A stretch of 64,000 nucleotides of DNA from assembly GCA_004562915.1 (NCBI GenBank), contig SFQZ01000001.1, positions 108,995-172,994 on the forward strand, written 5' to 3'. The notes beneath the pieces were generated by a model. It was not told the origin of the DNA, did not search any database, and saw nothing but the letters and a program-made list of their open reading frames with translations. The position numbers and the translations under genes were made by a program. The first letter of the stretch is position 1. Each line of letters starts with the position of its first letter. Below are positions 1-8,371 of this stretch, piece after piece. The stretch comes from a bacterium (GTDB lineage Bacteria > Bacillota_A > Clostridia > Lachnospirales > Lachnospiraceae).

Positions 1-529
1 TGGTTTTACCCGTCTGACGGTCACCGATAATAAGTTCTCGCTGTCCTCTTCCAATCGGTACCATTGAGTCAATTGCCTTGATTCCTGTCTGAAGAGGTTC
101 AAATACTGATTTTCTTTCACAGATTCCGGGAGCCGGACTTTCAATCGGACGAAACTCTTCTGTCACAATCGGTCCTGCTCCATCAATCGGCTGCCCAAGT
201 GAATTCACCACTCGTCCGATCATAGCTTCACCTACCGGTACGGATACTACCTTACCGGTACGTTTTACGGTCTGACCTTCACCGATCTTCTCATCGGAAC
301 CAAATAATACAATGGACACACTGTTTTCTTCCAGGTTCTGCGCCATACCAAAACTTCCATCTTCGAACTCCAGCAGTTCTCCTGCCATACAGTTCACAAG
401 CCCACTGGCTCTGGCAATTCCGTCACCTACCATCAAAACTGTACCTGTCTCATTCTGCTGAATCGTATTTTCATAATATTTGATCTGACTGCGGATGACC
501 TTGGATATTTCTTCAGGTTTTAATTGCAT
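1..529 (-). CDS. atpA: F-type ATP synthase subunit alpha (partial)
   Basis: N-terminal 176 codons of the alpha subunit of the F1 head; the 3' part lies beyond the left window edge. The reading shows the family N-terminus (MQLKPEEISKVIRSQI), the beta-barrel segment (VGDGIARASGL, NLEENSVSIVLFG) and the start of the nucleotide domain up to the P-loop (GDRQTGKT) at the edge. It is the last visible gene of the leftward atp operon, 17 bases after atpH. The alpha subunit carries the non-catalytic nucleotide sites. Identification is certain; only completeness is unknown. Confidence 0.97.
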   Translation of the reverse strand, partial: MQLKPEEISKVIRSQIKYYENTIQQNETGTVLMVGDGIARASGLVNCMAGELLEFEDGSFGMAQNLEENSVSIVLFGSDEKIGEGQTVKRTGKVVSVPVGEAMIGRVVNSLGQPIDGAGPIVTEEFRPIESPAPGICERKSVFEPLQTGIKAIDSMVPIGRGQRELIIGDRQTGKT

Positions 530-546
530 AGTTCCATTCCCATCCT

Positions 547-1086
547 TTAAACAATTATTTCATTCAGTTTTCTGGAAATACTTGCCAGACGACCCTGCAC
601 CGTTCCATCCAGCTGTTTTCCTTCCAATTCCACTCGAAGACCTGCCACTACAGAAGGATCCACTTTTATGATCATGGAAATCTTCTTTCCGCTGATTTTT
701 TCCAGTTTTTTCTCCAGTGCTTTTTGCTGCTCTTCATCCAGAGCTACAGCACTTGTAACAACTGCTTCCGCAATGTTATGGTCCGCGTTGTAACGCCGTG
801 TAAACTCCTCGCAGCATCCTGCATATTCCATCAGAATATTCCGTTCACACAGCAATTTTATAAAATTCACCAAATATCGCTCTGCCTGGGCACCAAACGC
901 TTCCTCAATCAGCTTCGTCCGCTCTTCCTTCGGAATCGATGGCTCCATCAGGAGCTTCACATACTCCGGATTCTCACGAAAAAGCTTCCGGATCATCTGC
1001 ATCTGTTCCAGAATAATGCCCGTGAGCTGTTCTTCGGCAGCCAGTTCATACATGCTGCCGCCATATAATCTGGCAGTCTGCGTCAT
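547..1086 (-). CDS. atpH: F-type ATP synthase subunit delta
   Basis: 179 residues, normal for the delta (OSCP) subunit that links the F1 head to the peripheral stalk. The N-terminal six-helix domain begins TARLYGGSMYELA, and the C-terminal part ends with the family pattern DPSVVAGLRVELEGKQLDGT. The start codon overlaps the atpF stop by four bases (ATGA), which implies translational coupling. Order atpF-atpH-atpA is the usual one. Confidence 0.96.
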   Translation of the reverse strand: MTQTARLYGGSMYELAAEEQLTGIILEQMQMIRKLFRENPEYVKLLMEPSIPKEERTKLIEEAFGAQAERYLVNFIKLLCERNILMEYAGCCEEFTRRYNADHNIAEAVVTSAVALDEEQQKALEKKLEKISGKKISMIIKVDPSVVAGLRVELEGKQLDGTVQGRLASISRKLNEIIV

Positions 1087-1586
1087 GATGCCTCACCTAC
1101 ATTCGATATAAATTCGTCAATCAGTTTCTTGTGGTCTTCTTCACAGATTTCGCGTTCAATTACCTTACCGGCAATCTCCATTGCCATACCACCGATCTCA
1201 TCTTTGATTTCGTTTACCGCTTTTCTCTTCTCCTGAGCAATATCATTTTCAGCTTTTGCCTTAAGTGCTGCCGCCTGTGTGGAAGCCTCTTTCAGCATCA
1301 CTTCACTCTGAAGAGCAGCTGTTTTCTGCGCTGTTACCAGAATTTCATTGGCTTTGTTCCTTGCTTCCAGCATATTCTGCTCATATTCTGTTTTAATGGC
1401 ATTTGCCTCATCCTTTGCCTTGACGGCATCCTGTATCTCGGCATCTGCCATAGCCCTGCGTTTTTCCAGCATTTCATTGATCGGTTTAAACAGAAAACGC
1501 TTGATGAGATAAACCTGGATAAACAGGTTGCAGATCTGCGCTATGAAAGTCCACGGCACAATTCCTACCAATTCCTGTACCTGCAT
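1083..1586 (-). CDS. atpF: F-type ATP synthase subunit b
   Basis: 167 residues, standard for subunit b of the peripheral stalk. A single N-terminal membrane segment (about residues 8-28) is followed by a long charged, Ala-rich helix (about 35-150) of coiled-coil character that dimerises and carries delta. It lies between atpE and atpH, with the stop overlapping the atpH start. An ordinary member of the family. Confidence 0.96.
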   Translation of the reverse strand: MQVQELVGIVPWTFIAQICNLFIQVYLIKRFLFKPINEMLEKRRAMADAEIQDAVKAKDEANAIKTEYEQNMLEARNKANEILVTAQKTAALQSEVMLKEASTQAAALKAKAENDIAQEKRKAVNEIKDEIGGMAMEIAGKVIEREICEEDHKKLIDEFISNVGEAS

Positions 1587-1675
1587 GTTTATAACCTCCT
1601 GTTTTCACATCTTTGCACTTTTCAGGCATTCGCCAATCACCCGAAAACTGCATGTTTCATTTCTCTGCAGCTTTA

Positions 1676-1954
1676 TCAGCCCAGGAACTTCATAAACATA
1701 CCAGGTGCCACGAAAATCAGCAGCAGACCTGTTACAAAACCGTAAATACCGGTAGTCTCTGCAATCGCACAACCAAGAAGCATAGTAGAAGTTACTTCAC
1801 CTTTACACTCCGGCTGACGGCCGATCGCTTCCAGTGCCTTTGCCACCGCATTACCTTCACCAATACCAGGGCCGATACCGGCGATCAGAGAACAGCCAGC
1901 TCCAATAGCACATCCTGCCAGTGCAATACCTTTTGCAAGTAATTGAAATTCCAT
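1676..1954 (-). CDS. atpE: F-type ATP synthase subunit c with two-carboxylate ion site
   Basis: 92 residues forming two membrane helices around the polar loop RQPE (46-49). This is the rotor-ring subunit that binds the coupling ion. Helix 2 holds the essential carboxylate in AETTGIYG (Glu66, Thr67, Tyr71). Helix 1 reads GIGPGIGEG with Glu33 where classical Na+ rings have Gln. The pair Glu33/Glu66 matches the two-carboxylate Na+-binding motif described for Fusobacterium nucleatum and Clostridium paradoxum. Na+ coupling is therefore the likely reading, though not proven here. Helix 1 also has Cys15 and Cys21, and Cys62 lies in helix 2. Located between atpB and atpF. Confidence 0.96.
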   Translation of the reverse strand: MEFQLLAKGIALAGCAIGAGCSLIAGIGPGIGEGNAVAKALEAIGRQPECKGEVTSTMLLGCAIAETTGIYGFVTGLLLIFVAPGMFMKFLG

Positions 1955-2000
1955 AATGTAATCCTCCTATTATTCATATGATTTTAAATTAATACTTTTC

Positions 2001-2762
2001 TCATCCTTCTTCTGCTGCATTCGCAATATACATAACCGTCAGCATGCAGAAAATAAATGCCTGCATTACACCTGAAAACCAGTCAAAGTAAACAGATAAA
2101 ATTGCAGGAATACCGACATCAAGAACCGGTATCTGTGACAGCACATCTCCTACGATACCGGGAATCAATCCCAGAAGCGCAGAACTTGCAACTGCCAGTG
2201 CACTGTAAAGCAGTGCGTTGATGACCACACCTGAAAGAATATTACCGAAATGACGGCAGGCCATGCTGACTGGTGTAGCCAGCTCCGAAAGAATATTGAA
2301 CGGTGTCATAACTGCGATCGGTGTAGTAAATCCTTTCAGATAGCCGCCAACTCCACTGGTTTTAATTTTCTGAGATGTGATCATAATGAATACAACCACC
2401 GCCCACGCAGCCTCTGTTGAAAGATCTGCCGTAGGACTCCTCAGTCCGATCAGACTAATCAGATTCGACACAACGCTCGTAACAAACAGTGCCGACACAA
2501 AAGGAATCAGATACCGAAACTTCTCTCCCATATTGCCAATTACAAAATGATTGGCTTTTTCCACGAGAAGCTCGGCAACTGCCTGCCTTTTTGAAATATT
2601 CTCCACTTTCAGGTCATGAGTCAGCCAGATACAAAGTCCCGTAATCAGTAGCATAACAATCCAGCTTACAACAATTGTTTCACTGATCTGCAGTTCTCCC
2701 AGTATCGGCAGATCAATTGGTACCGTAAACAGGACCTTTGCTCCGGAAATATCTAACTCCAT
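2001..2762 (-). CDS. atpB: F-type ATP synthase subunit a
   Basis: 253-residue polytopic stator subunit that forms the ion half-channels against the c ring. The N-terminal segment starts MELDISGAKVLFTVPIDLP. The conserved helix carries the essential arginine in MACRHFGNILSG (about residues 168-179). The C-terminal helices (SGVMQAFIFCMLTVMYIANA) are typical. A GATAGGAGGTGG ribosome site precedes the start. It follows atpI and precedes atpE. Confidence 0.96.
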   Translation of the reverse strand: MELDISGAKVLFTVPIDLPILGELQISETIVVSWIVMLLITGLCIWLTHDLKVENISKRQAVAELLVEKANHFVIGNMGEKFRYLIPFVSALFVTSVVSNLISLIGLRSPTADLSTEAAWAVVVFIMITSQKIKTSGVGGYLKGFTTPIAVMTPFNILSELATPVSMACRHFGNILSGVVINALLYSALAVASSALLGLIPGIVGDVLSQIPVLDVGIPAILSVYFDWFSGVMQAFIFCMLTVMYIANAAEEG

Positions 2763-2834
2763 CTATATCTCCACCTCCTATCTGGCTGTATTTCCTCTCT
2801 CCGCTGTAATTATTCAGCCTGTTTTAATTACCTT

Positions 2835-3248
2835 CTATTTTTTCATGATACCCATAATTTTGATACCAAGACTTGGGAAAAGAAGAGGAAGAATTCCCGC
2901 AACGAACCAGAAACAGGGCGCCACAATTGCCACGATCACCCATAAAATCTGGAGCATCATTCTCTGTGAGTAACTGGATTTCATTGTCATCCTGGCAGCA
3001 CTTTCATGCTCAGACGAAGCTACTTTCTGAACCGTAAGCCCCATAAGAAAAAAATTCAGTACAGCTATGATTCCTCCTCCGATTCCTCCCAGAATCACCG
3101 TGTAATTGAACGGAACTTTCTCCGGTAATACCAGATGAAGGACTCCGATAACAATCCACATCAGGATGACACCCGTCACCGTACTGACCGCCACTCGTTT
3201 TGTTTCTTTTTTCACCGCTGGTTGAACATTGTCCATAAAATTGCTCAT
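2835..3248 (-). CDS. atpI: ATP synthase subunit I-like protein
   Basis: 137-residue membrane protein with four predicted hydrophobic segments (about residues 21-41, 48-70, 95-115 and 117-132). Position between atpZ and atpB and topology match AtpI, which in other bacteria helps assemble the c ring. The start (MSNFMDN) was chosen because an excellent GGAGGA site lies seven bases upstream; an ATG 33 bases further upstream has no such site. Sequence similarity to characterised AtpI is weak, as usual, so the call leans on context. Confidence 0.8.
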   Translation of the reverse strand: MSNFMDNVQPAVKKETKRVAVSTVTGVILMWIVIGVLHLVLPEKVPFNYTVILGGIGGGIIAVLNFFLMGLTVQKVASSEHESAARMTMKSSYSQRMMLQILWVIVAIVAPCFWFVAGILPLLFPSLGIKIMGIMKK

Positions 3249-3323
3249 AATTTCCTCCGTTCGCACATATTCTGCGTACATTTCCAGACTTTCATTCCAA
3301 CTTCATTATAAAAGTTACCCCGG

Positions 3324-3587
3324 TCACATATGCCTGTTAAATGATACTTTTTCCTTTTTCTTTTCTTTTTTTTCACGTTTTGTCACGGAAAGGTATAACT
3401 TGTACGCTACCATAAACGAACCGCCCAGTCCGAAAAAAAATCCGGGGATGAAAACCCATCCGCCCACTCCCGTATACTCTGACAGCCACCAGCAAACACC
3501 CAGACATAATAAAAGCGGGGTAACAAATGAAAGTCCGAACTGCGTGAATGCAGTGATATACTTTATAATATTCATCCATTTCTTCAT
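3324..3587 (-). CDS. AtpZ/AtpI-type small membrane protein
   Basis: 87 residues, two membrane segments (about 12-34 and 42-66) with a Gly-rich second helix (PGFFFGLGGSFMVAYKLY) and a very basic tail (KREKKEKKKEK). This is the pattern of the AtpZ family, which opens many clostridial atp operons and is thought to act with AtpI in ATP synthase assembly or Mg2+ supply. First gene of the operon, preceded by AAAGGAG. Function is inferred from family and position. Confidence 0.72.
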   Translation of the reverse strand: MKKWMNIIKYITAFTQFGLSFVTPLLLCLGVCWWLSEYTGVGGWVFIPGFFFGLGGSFMVAYKLYLSVTKREKKEKKKEKVSFNRHM

Positions 3588-3843
3588 TGTATCCGCTCCT
3601 TTATACCTTTGGTATTATTTGTCATTTTACCAATGAAACACTATCAGATATATAGATTTTATCACAAAGTCACTAATCGCTCAACGATTTCCGTTTAATC
3701 TTTTAAAAGATTTTACAATTTCCAAATTATATTTTTATTTTCTTCATAATTTATTTTATTAATTTTGGACATTATTATCAGTTTGTCTAAAAAGTTTCTT
3801 TTTATACTTTAGATTTCTATGAGAAATAGAATATCACGAGGTC

Positions 3844-3915
3844 AAAAAAAGTGTCCCACATACCAATATCAGGCACTCTTCACCCAATGATATTCGTATG
3901 TAGAACACATTTTTT
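3844..3915. terminator. Bidirectional hairpin terminator
   Basis: A long imperfect stem joins GTGT..CACATACC-ATATCA (3851-3870) with TGATATTCGTATGT..ACAC (3889-3908). On the minus strand it is followed directly by seven T, a good intrinsic terminator for the lipoprotein gene that ends at 3922. On the plus strand a T-rich run also follows (3910-3915). The rest of 3588-3843 is AT-rich leader of the atp operon with no gene seen. Confidence 0.75.
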
Positions 3916-3921
3916 ATGGAT

Positions 3922-5130
3922 TTATTCATATAAGTATTTGGAATTTTCTTCCAGATCGATAGTACTCTGATCCAGCCATTGATATCCGGCATCAATAAAT
4001 TCATCATTTTTCATGCCTAATACGGCTCTCACTGCTGCTACTACCGTAGCATATCCCATTCCGTACGGGTTCTGGCAGACAATTCCCACCTCCGTGCCGT
4101 TTCGCACGGCTTCTGCCTGAGCTTTTCCCATATCAAATCCGACCAGCTGAAGATTCCTGTCTGCATAGTCTTTGAGGACAGTCAGCGCCGTTTCACTCAT
4201 AACTTCATTGGTACAGAAATATCCTTTCAGTTGTGGATGTTGCTCCAGCGTCTCTTTCATCTGCTCTTCAATGGAAGGCTCTTCCTCTTTGGAAGGCTCA
4301 TAAGAAATTGAAACAATCGAAACATTCGGATGATTTTCCGCAACTTCATCCTCGAATCCTTTTACCCGTTCCTGGCTGCTTTCACCCAGCTGGAGATGTG
4401 CCGCCACTGCTATTTCACCCTGTTCACCAATGATTTCACAAAGTCTTTTTGCCGCTTCCGCGCCGGCAGAATAATTATCGGTTGCGCAAACCACGTCAAT
4501 CAAATCATTATTCGCAACTCCGGAATCCAGGATGATCACCGGAATTCCATTTTCCCGGGCAGCTTCCATCTGTGCTCCACAGGAATCCATATCTACCGCA
4601 GCAAGACAAAGTACATCTGGATTTTCTGAAATAACAGCATCCAGAATATTTACCTGTTCATCCACTCCGCCTTCATTTTTAGGTCCTTCAAAAGTATACT
4701 GAATCTTATCTGCATCTTCGTAGCCAAGTTCCTGATTCAAATCTCCTATTGCCTGATCGATTCCTTTCTTCACCGCTCCCCAGTATCCGGTACTCGTACC
4801 TTTTACTACGAAAGCAAGTCTGCTTTTCTTTTCCAGAATTAAGCCCTTCACGGAAGTATAATCTGTCACAAGCTTTTCTTCATCCGGAAGTTCAATCTCC
4901 ACTTCTTTTTCCTGCCCATCATTTTCCGTATCTTTCGTCGCATCTCCTGAAGCATCCAATTCTGAAGTCCGTGATTCATCCATATCTTTTTCTGTCTCTT
5001 CTGTGCGATCCGAACTTCCGTTATCTGTCTTCTCCTGCTGTGCAGCATTCTGTTTTCCTGTTCCGCAGCCAGCCAAAAGCACTCCCGTCAACAGCAGTGC
5101 TGCCAGTTTTTTCAGCTCTTTTTTCATCAT
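3922..5130 (-). CDS. Sugar-type solute-binding lipoprotein
   Basis: 402 residues. A lipoprotein signal peptide ends in LLAGC (Cys22), then an acidic Ser/Thr/Glu-rich linker runs to about residue 85. The rest is a periplasmic-binding-protein type I fold of the ribose/galactose class (STGYWGAVKKGIDQA, CLAAVDMDSCGAQMEAA, IPVIILDSGV, GYFCTNEVMSETAL, LVGFDMGKAQ). It should be lipid-anchored outside the membrane and deliver or sense a sugar-like ligand. No permease or ATPase gene is adjacent, so it is an orphan component or a sensor partner. Substrate cannot be read from sequence. Start preceded by AAGGGGA. Confidence 0.85.
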   Translation of the reverse strand: MMKKELKKLAALLLTGVLLAGCGTGKQNAAQQEKTDNGSSDRTEETEKDMDESRTSELDASGDATKDTENDGQEKEVEIELPDEEKLVTDYTSVKGLILEKKSRLAFVVKGTSTGYWGAVKKGIDQAIGDLNQELGYEDADKIQYTFEGPKNEGGVDEQVNILDAVISENPDVLCLAAVDMDSCGAQMEAARENGIPVIILDSGVANNDLIDVVCATDNYSAGAEAAKRLCEIIGEQGEIAVAAHLQLGESSQERVKGFEDEVAENHPNVSIVSISYEPSKEEEPSIEEQMKETLEQHPQLKGYFCTNEVMSETALTVLKDYADRNLQLVGFDMGKAQAEAVRNGTEVGIVCQNPYGMGYATVVAAVRAVLGMKNDEFIDAGYQWLDQSTIDLEENSKYLYE

Positions 5131-5246
5131 ACAGTCCCCTTGATTTCAATGACAATTGTCTGCTACCGTTTCCTTCATGCATATACGCACACCACATAAC
5201 ACGCCTTTATTATACATGAAAGTAAAAAATAGTCTATAGGCGATTC

Positions 5247-6314
5247 TTAAGATTTTTGTGGTTTTTTTGTGTCTTTTTTATTGAAAATCATAATTTCTTC
5301 CCACACAGCTCTCAAAATCAATACCGTCACAGGTCCAAGAAAAAAACCACCAAATCCATATAAATAAAAGCCGCCATAAACCGAAACCAGCATCACAGCA
5401 GGGTGAAGTCCGATCTCTTTTCCCAAAATTCTCGGTTCCAGAAATTGTCTGGTCAGATTCACCGTAAAGTATAGAATCAAATAACCAAGAGCCGTCAGAT
5501 ATTCCCCTTTCAGCATCCACAAAACAGCCCAGGGGATCAATATCGTACCGGCACCAATCAAAGGGAGCGCATCTAATATTCCTACAATAATACCAGCAAC
5601 CGCAAAATAAGGATTTTCCAAAATCCAGAATCCAATCACACACACAATGGAAATCATCATCATCAAAATACATTGCGCTTTCAGATATCTTCCTCCTGCA
5701 TGGCATATTTTTCTCCAGACAGAAGCAATCTTACCTGTCAATTTCCCCCTGTTGATTTTCTCCCGAAATGTTTCCATATCTTTTATTACCAATGTTCCAA
5801 AAATAATTATCACCAGAATCCCGCCGATCAGGACAACAATTCCTCTGATCATAGTTACCAGATAATCGAAGCAGACACTTCCCAGTTTATTCTGTACTTC
5901 TTCCTGCATCCTGCCGGTCTGATACAACAAAAAATTTCTTGCATCTTCCGCACAGATTCCTGTATAGGTTTCAATCATACGACAGCATGAATTTAAAAAT
6001 CTGTCCACATGTTTTTCCCATGCTCCAATATTTATCATAAGATTTTCCACCTGGGAAATCACCATGACGGATAATTTCCAGATCCCCCAGGCTAACACAA
6101 ACACTATAACTCCAATCAAAATCCCACCGGCAATTCCTCTTCTGATATGCAATTTTTTCTCCAACCATTTTGCCGGCGAAAGTACCATGGATGCAAGAAA
6201 CCACCCCAATAAAAAAGGAATCGCCGGCGGCAGCAGATATTTCATACCCGCATAAATCACCACTCCGATTCCTGTCATCGTCACTATTTTTTTCCAATCC
6301 ACTTCCGTCACCAC
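5247..6314 (-). CDS. AI-2E transporter family / YtvI-like membrane protein
   Basis: 355 residues with about seven hydrophobic segments and the conserved C-terminal region of the AI-2E transporter (PerM/YtvI) family (ILDALPLIGAGTILIPWA, GKEIGLHPAVMLVSVYGG). Spore-formers carry the YtvI subgroup of this length, and YtvI is the closest call. Transported substrate is not established for most members. The start is a GTG after GGGAG. Upstream of it, 6315-6371 is a short gap to the pseudouridine synthase gene, which is read in the same direction. Confidence 0.8.
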   Translation of the reverse strand: MVTEVDWKKIVTMTGIGVVIYAGMKYLLPPAIPFLLGWFLASMVLSPAKWLEKKLHIRRGIAGGILIGVIVFVLAWGIWKLSVMVISQVENLMINIGAWEKHVDRFLNSCCRMIETYTGICAEDARNFLLYQTGRMQEEVQNKLGSVCFDYLVTMIRGIVVLIGGILVIIIFGTLVIKDMETFREKINRGKLTGKIASVWRKICHAGGRYLKAQCILMMMISIVCVIGFWILENPYFAVAGIIVGILDALPLIGAGTILIPWAVLWMLKGEYLTALGYLILYFTVNLTRQFLEPRILGKEIGLHPAVMLVSVYGGFYLYGFGGFFLGPVTVLILRAVWEEIMIFNKKDTKKPQKS

Positions 6315-6371
6315 ACTCCCTATGAAACAGATTCAATAAATATCCTTTTCATAGTATCTGTTTTGCGGTTG

Positions 6372-7040
6372 CTAATATGCTGACAGTTTTTTGAAAATCT
6401 CTCCCTCCGGCTCTATCTGAAATTTCATTTGTTTTCCTGTTCCAGGATGCTCAAACTCCAGTCGATACGCACACAAACCTATCGTTTGTCCTTTTTCTTC
6501 TTCGGAAAGATGCTTGTTATATTTTCCATCTGCCCATAAAGGCATTCCATGATGTGACATCTGGACTCGAATCTGATGATGCCTTCCCGTCTGGAGCGTC
6601 ACTTCAGCCAGTCCTGCCGTCTCAGTTATGTTTAAAATTTTATAATATAAAACGGATTTTTTTCCCTGCGGTGTTCCTTCAGGCACAACCCGTGATGTAT
6701 TCGTTCTGCTGTCTTTTATCAAAATATCTTCCAGCTTATTCCCCTCTTTTGCTTCTCCGGTAAATACCGCCAGATATTTTTTCTTCATTCTCCCGTCCTG
6801 CTGTTGCCGATTCAGATTGGCTGTTGCTATAGAGCTTTTCCCAAATACCAGAATCCCTTCCACAGGTTGATCCAATCTCTGTACAACGCCCACAAATCCA
6901 CCTTTCAGATAGTTTTTAAGCGCACTCTCCATATCCATCTGTCCGATTCTGGCACTCTGAACCGCCATACCGGCATGCTTTCTGCATACCAGAATTTGTT
7001 TGTCCTCATATAAAACATCTTCACTGCTCCAGTTCTTCAT
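6372..7040 (-). CDS. RluA-family RNA pseudouridine synthase
   Basis: 222 residues with the RluA/RluD catalytic core. It converts uridines in rRNA or tRNA to pseudouridine. The catalytic aspartate sits in VQRLDQPVEGILVFGKS (about residues 55-71). The C-terminal binding motif TGRHHQIRVQMSHHGMPLWAD is split here as TGRHHQIRVQ and HHGMPLWADGKYN. No S4 RNA-binding domain precedes the core, so it is a short member. Start chosen at MKNWSSED because GGAG lies at the right distance; a start 81 bases further upstream would give an unrelated N-terminus. Target nucleotide unknown. Confidence 0.9.
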   Translation of the reverse strand: MKNWSSEDVLYEDKQILVCRKHAGMAVQSARIGQMDMESALKNYLKGGFVGVVQRLDQPVEGILVFGKSSIATANLNRQQQDGRMKKKYLAVFTGEAKEGNKLEDILIKDSRTNTSRVVPEGTPQGKKSVLYYKILNITETAGLAEVTLQTGRHHQIRVQMSHHGMPLWADGKYNKHLSEEEKGQTIGLCAYRLEFEHPGTGKQMKFQIEPEGEIFKKLSAY

Positions 7041-7140
7041 ACATACACTCCATCTTATAGTATCCAATATATTTGTCGCTATTATACCGATTCGTATGCA
7101 AAAACACAAGTTCAAGTACATTTAATTCAAGACAAAACTG

Positions 7141-7180
7141 AACAACCGCTATATCGAATTTTTCTGATATAACGGTTGTT
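7141..7180 (-). terminator. Hairpin, possible leftward terminator
   Basis: Arms 7141-7155 and 7166-7180 pair over 15 positions with one exception, which is a G-U wobble in minus-strand RNA but a mismatch in plus-strand RNA. The loop is 10 bases. This suggests the structure works in a leftward transcript, just before the pseudouridine synthase gene. Only a weak T-rich tract (CAGTTTTGTC) follows, so termination is uncertain. Confidence 0.5.
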
Positions 7181-7189
7181 CTAATGATC

Positions 7190-8290
7190 TTCTTTATTCA
7201 ATTGTATTTTCCTCTTCTTTTATTTTATTCTGTTTATGTTAATAAGTTCTTTTATATAATATCTTTTAGTTCCCTATTCAATTATCTATATAAATTTTAT
7301 ATTTTCTTCTTCCCTGCTCGTAAGTTTTCTTTCTTACTTAGAAATGTTATATCTATATTATTAATAATAATAGGAAGTTTCCAAATCTATAATTCCGGTT
7401 ATAAATTTTTCAAAATACTTTTTTCTACTTTCATTTCCTATATAGACGTTTGATTTTCTATCTGATTTTGGTTTTAATTTTCAAATATATCTGCTATCCT
7501 GTAACAGATACACCTTACTTTATTAACCTTATAATTCAATTCGGATCATTTCTCTTTTATTCTATATAGTTACAATCAATAGATTTGATATTTTTTTAAA
7601 AAATGTTTCTTTACACATCTTTTAAAATCTCACTATTACTTTTGTGGTATTGTATTCAATGTAAGGATCAGCTCTTTTTACCTTTCATCTATCCATTTTC
7701 ATATCTTATGTATGATTTTCTTTTTCTTTTCATCCTTCATGAGAGGTCTTTCTTGCGGGGAATGCTTTATCATACCACTCTTACATTGATTGTTTAAAAT
7801 TTATGTTCCCACTGGACTCTTCCTCCTTATCTTTTTTCACAATTACTTTTTACATCCCATTTAGAATACTGATTCTTTATGATAAACTTTGATTTAAATA
7901 ATTATTTGTTTTTGATTTCTTTTCACGTTTGAATAAGATTTATTGCTTTCCGTTCAATCTTACCACCCAAACTTTCTGGAAATCCGATTCAATTAATTAT
8001 TTAATTAAATTATCTGTTCGAATTCAATTTCTTTATGGTTTGTTTCCATTCTTCTTATGATGATTTCTCGTCTCTATCATAGAAAATGGGGGTTGATGTT
8101 TGAAGTAAGTGTTTTGTTTTTTGTTGAGATTATAATACCAAATGCCTTTCGATTTGTCAACACTTTTTTTGAATTATTTTTAAGTTTTTTTATTATATAC
8201 TTTCTTTCTTCTTTTAAACTGTTTATTTGTCTTATAATTTCATAATTGTATTATCAATTTATATAATTCATAAAATTTAAACATTTCATA
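7190..8290. other. AT-rich region without an intact gene
   Basis: About 1.1 kb of strongly AT-rich sequence. Rightward frames give only Phe/Tyr/Ile-rich runs with no ribosome site and are taken as noise. On the minus strand there is a near-consensus promoter (8132-8160), a strong AAGGAGG ribosome site (7819-7830) followed by a GTG start that stops after three codons, and lysine-rich fragments broken by many stops (for example around 7700-7740). This looks like a decayed leftward gene or a non-coding transcript. No known RNA family was recognised. Confidence 0.45.
8132..8160 (-). promoter_or_regulatory. Near-consensus sigma-A promoter
   Basis: Reading leftward: TTGACA (8155-8160), a 17-base spacer, then TATTAT (8132-8137), with an overlapping TATAAT three bases further on. 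This is one of the best promoter matches in the window, yet no intact gene follows it for 1 kb. It would transcribe the AT-rich region towards the hairpin at 7141-7180. Confidence 0.65.
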
Positions 8291-8291
8291 A

Positions 8292-8363
8292 AAAGGATAA
8301 TGTCCTTATTACAAACAGCATCGGTAATACAACCTGGCATTCATAATAAGGACATTATCCTTT
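8292..8363 (-). terminator. 19-bp perfect inverted repeat after the hydratase gene
   Basis: Arms 8292-8310 and 8345-8363 are perfectly complementary over 19 bases, with a 34-base loop. It starts nine bases after the hydratase stop and ends in TTTT on the minus strand, so a terminator is likely. Each arm is itself a small palindrome (AAGGA...TCCTT), so the element can fold in more than one way. The long loop is unusual for a simple terminator. Confidence 0.6.
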
Positions 8364-8371
8364 ATACTTAT

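Noticed and set aside
7184..8245. Rightward Phe/Tyr/Ile-rich frames in the AT-rich region
   Set aside because: Composition follows base bias, there is no ribosome site, and they resemble no protein family.
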